From NCBI GenBank assembly GCA_947472965.1, contig CANJEF010000040.1:1-8561 (forward strand): a DNA stretch of 8,561 nucleotides, in the 5' to 3' direction. The notes beneath the pieces are model-generated. The model was not told the DNA's origin. It ran no database searches and saw nothing but the letters and a program-made list of their open reading frames with translations. Positions 6,432-8,561 of this stretch are shown piece by piece. Position numbers and translations under genes: made by a program. This stretch comes from Sphingobacteriales bacterium (GTDB lineage: Bacteria > Bacteroidota > Bacteroidia > Chitinophagales > Chitinophagaceae). The stretch's first letter is position 1; every line of letters starts with the position of its first letter.

Positions 6432-8102
6432 TCAGATATTCCCTTTCCTCATCTCTCCTACTGCATAATCAACCGCACGTGCTGTAAGGGCCATGTAGGT
6501 AAGAGAAGGGTTTACAGAAGAACTAGACCCCATACAGGATCCGTCTGTTATAAATATGTTTTTTACTGCATGAAGTTGATTCCATTTATTTAGAACAGAT
6601 GTTTTTTCATCATGTCCCATCCGGGCGGTTCCCATTTCGTGGTTCGCATTTCCCGGAGTTGAAATTTTTCCATGGGAACTTATGTTTTTCAATCCGATTT
6701 TTTCCATCATGTCATGAAGGGTGTCTGTTGCATCCTTGTGCATTTTTAATTCATTATCATTGAATGAACAATCAATGGATATTCCGGGTCTTCCATAAAT
6801 GTCTTTTATGGTATGGTCCAACTGAATCCTGTTTTCTGGATATGGCAGTGTTTCACCATAATAGCCGAATCCAATTTTCCATTTTCCGGGATATGATAAT
6901 TGTTCTTTCAGTGCTGTTCCTATTAAGGAACTATCTGCAGTCCTTTCCCTATATGCGCCACCTTGGTAATTGTATCCGCGTAAAAAATCTTTTTCCTGTT
7001 TGTTGATATTTCTAAATCGTGGAATGAAAACACCGGCAGGTTTTCTTCCGAAATAATATTTGTCTTCCAACCCATCCACTTCACCATTGATGTAGGGGCT
7101 TTTATGGTGGTCCATTAAATGGCGACCAACAAGATCAAAATCATTTCCAATACCATTTTTAAAGCGGGTGCTTGTTGAGTTCAATAAAATAAATGTGCTT
7201 GCGATTGTTGAAGCATTTAGAAAAATAATATTGGCGGTGTATACATAGGTTTTTAATGTTTCACGGTCTATTACTTCTACACCCGTTGCTTTCTGCTGTT
7301 TTTCATCATAAATGATTTTGTTTACAACAACACCTGTTTTTATCTGAAGGTTTCCTGTTTTTGCTGCTGCGGGTAAAGTGGATGACTGAGTGCTGAAATA
7401 CGCGCCATATGGGCAACCGCGGTGACAAAGGTTTCTATTTTGGCATGCTGATCTTCCATCCAGTGGAACTGTTATGTTGGCGCAGCGCGCAGGGATCAGT
7501 TTTCTTTCAGGAAATATATCTTCAATTTTTTCTTTCACTATTTTTTCTGCACAATTCATTTCAAACGCAGGCTGGAAGATACCATCAGGAAGTACTTCAA
7601 TTCCTTCCCTGGTGCCGCTGATGCCAATAAATTTTTCAACATAGTCATACCATGGGGCGAGGTCTTTGTATCGAATGGGCCAATCTACGCCATGTCCATC
7701 TTGTTTGTTTGCGTTGAAGTCTATATCATTCCACCGAAAGGTAAGTCTACCCCAAAGCAGCGATCTTCCTCCAAATACATCAGCCCTGATCCAATCGTAC
7801 CGTTGTTTCTCTGTGTAAGGATTTTCAATATCATTAACGTAGAAGGATTTGTTATCCTCTCCTATAGAGTAATGCCTTGATTGAATAGGGTAGTTTTTTT
7901 TCTCTTCTTTGGAGAGTTTATTAGCATGATCAAATTCCCAGGGATTTTTTGTAGCTGATTCATATCCCTTGATATGTTCCACCATATTTCCCCGTTCAAG
8001 GATGATGGTCTTCAATCCTTTTTCACACAATTCTTTTGCGGCCCAACCGCCGGAAATACCGGAACCGATAACGATGGCATCAAAATGAAATTGTTCTTTC
8101 AT
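6432..8102 (-). CDS. GMC family FAD-dependent oxidoreductase with probable iron-sulfur cysteine motif
   Basis: The 556-residue product has the full GMC architecture. GSGISGGWAAKEL at 13-25 is the FAD dinucleotide-binding loop, closed by IILERG at 33-38. VFGGRSLLWG at 109-118 is the GMC signature region. The C-terminal domain has HEMGTARMG at 488-496 (His488) and VNPSLTYMALTARA at 530-543 (Asn531), giving the His/Asn active-site pair. Cys220, Cys226 and Cys230 form C-x5-C-x3-C, matching the [3Fe-4S] ligand spacing known in the catalytic subunit of bacterial FAD-glucose dehydrogenase, so an electron-transferring sugar or alcohol dehydrogenase is likely. No signal peptide is seen; such subunits are often exported with a Tat-bearing small subunit, which is not in this window. 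Reading could begin at a TTG at 8120, but that codon lies within the terminator hairpin and adds six residues ahead of the FAD motif, so the ATG at 8102 is used. A paralogue lies immediately upstream. Confidence 0.93.
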   Translation of the reverse strand: MKEQFHFDAIVIGSGISGGWAAKELCEKGLKTIILERGNMVEHIKGYESATKNPWEFDHANKLSKEEKKNYPIQSRHYSIGEDNKSFYVNDIENPYTEKQRYDWIRADVFGGRSLLWGRLTFRWNDIDFNANKQDGHGVDWPIRYKDLAPWYDYVEKFIGISGTREGIEVLPDGIFQPAFEMNCAEKIVKEKIEDIFPERKLIPARCANITVPLDGRSACQNRNLCHRGCPYGAYFSTQSSTLPAAAKTGNLQIKTGVVVNKIIYDEKQQKATGVEVIDRETLKTYVYTANIIFLNASTIASTFILLNSTSTRFKNGIGNDFDLVGRHLMDHHKSPYINGEVDGLEDKYYFGRKPAGVFIPRFRNINKQEKDFLRGYNYQGGAYRERTADSSLIGTALKEQLSYPGKWKIGFGYYGETLPYPENRIQLDHTIKDIYGRPGISIDCSFNDNELKMHKDATDTLHDMMEKIGLKNISSHGKISTPGNANHEMGTARMGHDEKTSVLNKWNQLHAVKNIFITDGSCMGSSSSVNPSLTYMALTARAVDYAVGEMRKGNI

Positions 8103-8147
8103 AAAAATAAAAATGGTCAACTGATATCGTTCATATCAATTGACCAT
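8103..8147 (-). terminator. Strong Rho-independent-type terminator between the two GMC genes
   Basis: Arms at 8113-8127 and 8133-8147 are inverted repeats of 15 bp with a single difference (8121 against 8139), which becomes a G-U pair in the reverse-strand RNA. The loop is 5 nt (8128-8132). Reading on the reverse strand, the hairpin is followed at once by TTTTATTTTT (8112-8103) and then by the ATG of the next gene. It begins 17 nt after the stop codon of the upstream GMC gene, so its obvious role is to end that transcript. It fills most of the 62-bp gap and would form part of the leader of any read-through message. Confidence 0.8.
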
Positions 8148-8164
8148 GTATAAAATGAATTTAT

Positions 8165-8561
8165 TTAAAGGTTACCTTTTTTCATTTCACTTACTGCGAA
8201 ATCTACTGCGCGTGCTGTGAGTGCCATATACGTGAGTGAAGGGTTTACACAAGATGCAGAGGCCATGCTTGCACCGTCTGTTACAAAAACATTTTTAGCA
8301 TCCCAAACTTGGTTGTTTTTATTTAGAACAGAATTTTTCGGATCTGTTCCCATCCTGGCAGTACCCATTTCATGAATGCCCCTGCCTGGTGTTCCGTCAC
8401 CATCTTTTCCTTTTACATTTTTTACACCTGCAGCTTCAAGCATTTCGACTGCATCATTGAGCATGTCAACGCGCATTTTTTTCTCATTGTCTTTCAATTC
8501 ACAATCAATTGAAAGTACTGGGAGACCCCATTTATCTTTTTTAGTTTTATCAAGCGTTACC
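8165..8561 (-). CDS. Second GMC oxidoreductase, C-terminal part only
   Basis: The reverse strand is open from the window edge to a TAA at 8167-8165, giving the last 131 residues of a GMC oxidoreductase; the FAD-binding N-terminus lies beyond 8561. Visible landmarks are SIDCELKDNE, then HEMGTARMG with the active-site His (visible residue 63), FVTDGASMAS, and VNPSLTYMALTARA with the active-site Asn (visible residue 106). The protein ends EMKKGNL, almost the same as EMRKGNI of its downstream neighbour. By hand count about 50 of the last 69 residues are identical, so the two are paralogues, probably from tandem duplication. A TTG at 8497 and an ATG at 8476 could be mistaken for starts, but both fall inside the conserved domain and the frame continues upstream. 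A hairpin terminator follows its stop codon. Confidence 0.92.
   Translation of the reverse strand, partial: VTLDKTKKDKWGLPVLSIDCELKDNEKKMRVDMLNDAVEMLEAAGVKNVKGKDGDGTPGRGIHEMGTARMGTDPKNSVLNKNNQVWDAKNVFVTDGASMASASCVNPSLTYMALTARAVDFAVSEMKKGNL

Noticed and set aside
8103..8120. N-terminal extension of the complete GMC protein from a TTG codon at 8120.
   Set aside because: The six extra codons lie in the arm and U-tract of the intergenic terminator, and the ATG at 8102 sits at the usual short distance before the FAD-binding motif.
8165..8497. A free-standing 110-residue small protein starting with TTG at 8497.
   Set aside because: The frame stays open to the window edge and the upstream residues (SIDCE and before) continue GMC homology, so this is the tail of a larger gene.

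Overview
The window looks like chromosomal DNA of a Bacteroidota bacterium, possibly from the Chitinophagaceae or a relative. This is inferred from several signs: AT-rich intergenic DNA, no clear Shine-Dalgarno sequences, exported proteins with short signal peptides ending just before a Gln, two -7-like elements resembling the Bacteroidota consensus TAnnTTTG, and protein families common in that phylum. No rRNA, tRNA, CRISPR array, transposase, integrase or phage gene was seen.

Layout. Positions 1-631 (minus) hold the N-terminal 210 residues of a class IV PLP-dependent aminotransferase cut by the window edge. It is divergent from an exported serine hydrolase of the beta-lactamase/PF00144 fold (903-2120, plus), across a 271-bp AT-rich spacer. 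The hydrolase converges on an exported GH95-like glycoside hydrolase (2121-4397, minus), and their stop codons touch with no base between them. Further right, all on the minus strand, are thiamine-monophosphate kinase ThiL (4507-5538), an inositol monophosphatase family protein (5541-6317), a complete GMC oxidoreductase (6432-8102), and the C-terminal part of a second GMC oxidoreductase (8165-8561) running off the window.

How the genes relate. The phosphatase and thiL are 2 nt apart and probably co-transcribed, as housekeeping metabolism. The two GMC genes are tandem paralogues. The complete one carries a Cys-x5-Cys-x3-Cys motif matching the [3Fe-4S] ligand spacing of bacterial FAD-dependent sugar dehydrogenases, so it is probably an electron-transferring dehydrogenase rather than an O2-using oxidase. 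A strong hairpin followed by a U-rich tract lies between the GMC genes, and the tract ends on the base before the downstream start codon. The GH95-like enzyme, serine hydrolase and GMC enzymes are all plausible in carbohydrate or glycoside catabolism, but no SusC/SusD pair, sugar transporter or regulator is present to define a polysaccharide utilisation locus.

Most of the window is ordinary. The observations most worth a second look are the changed catalytic residues of the GH95-like protein (Asp-x-Asn and Glu where Asn-x-Asn and Asp are usual) and the terminator abutting the GMC start codon. I see no convincing evidence of a wholly new multi-gene system here.
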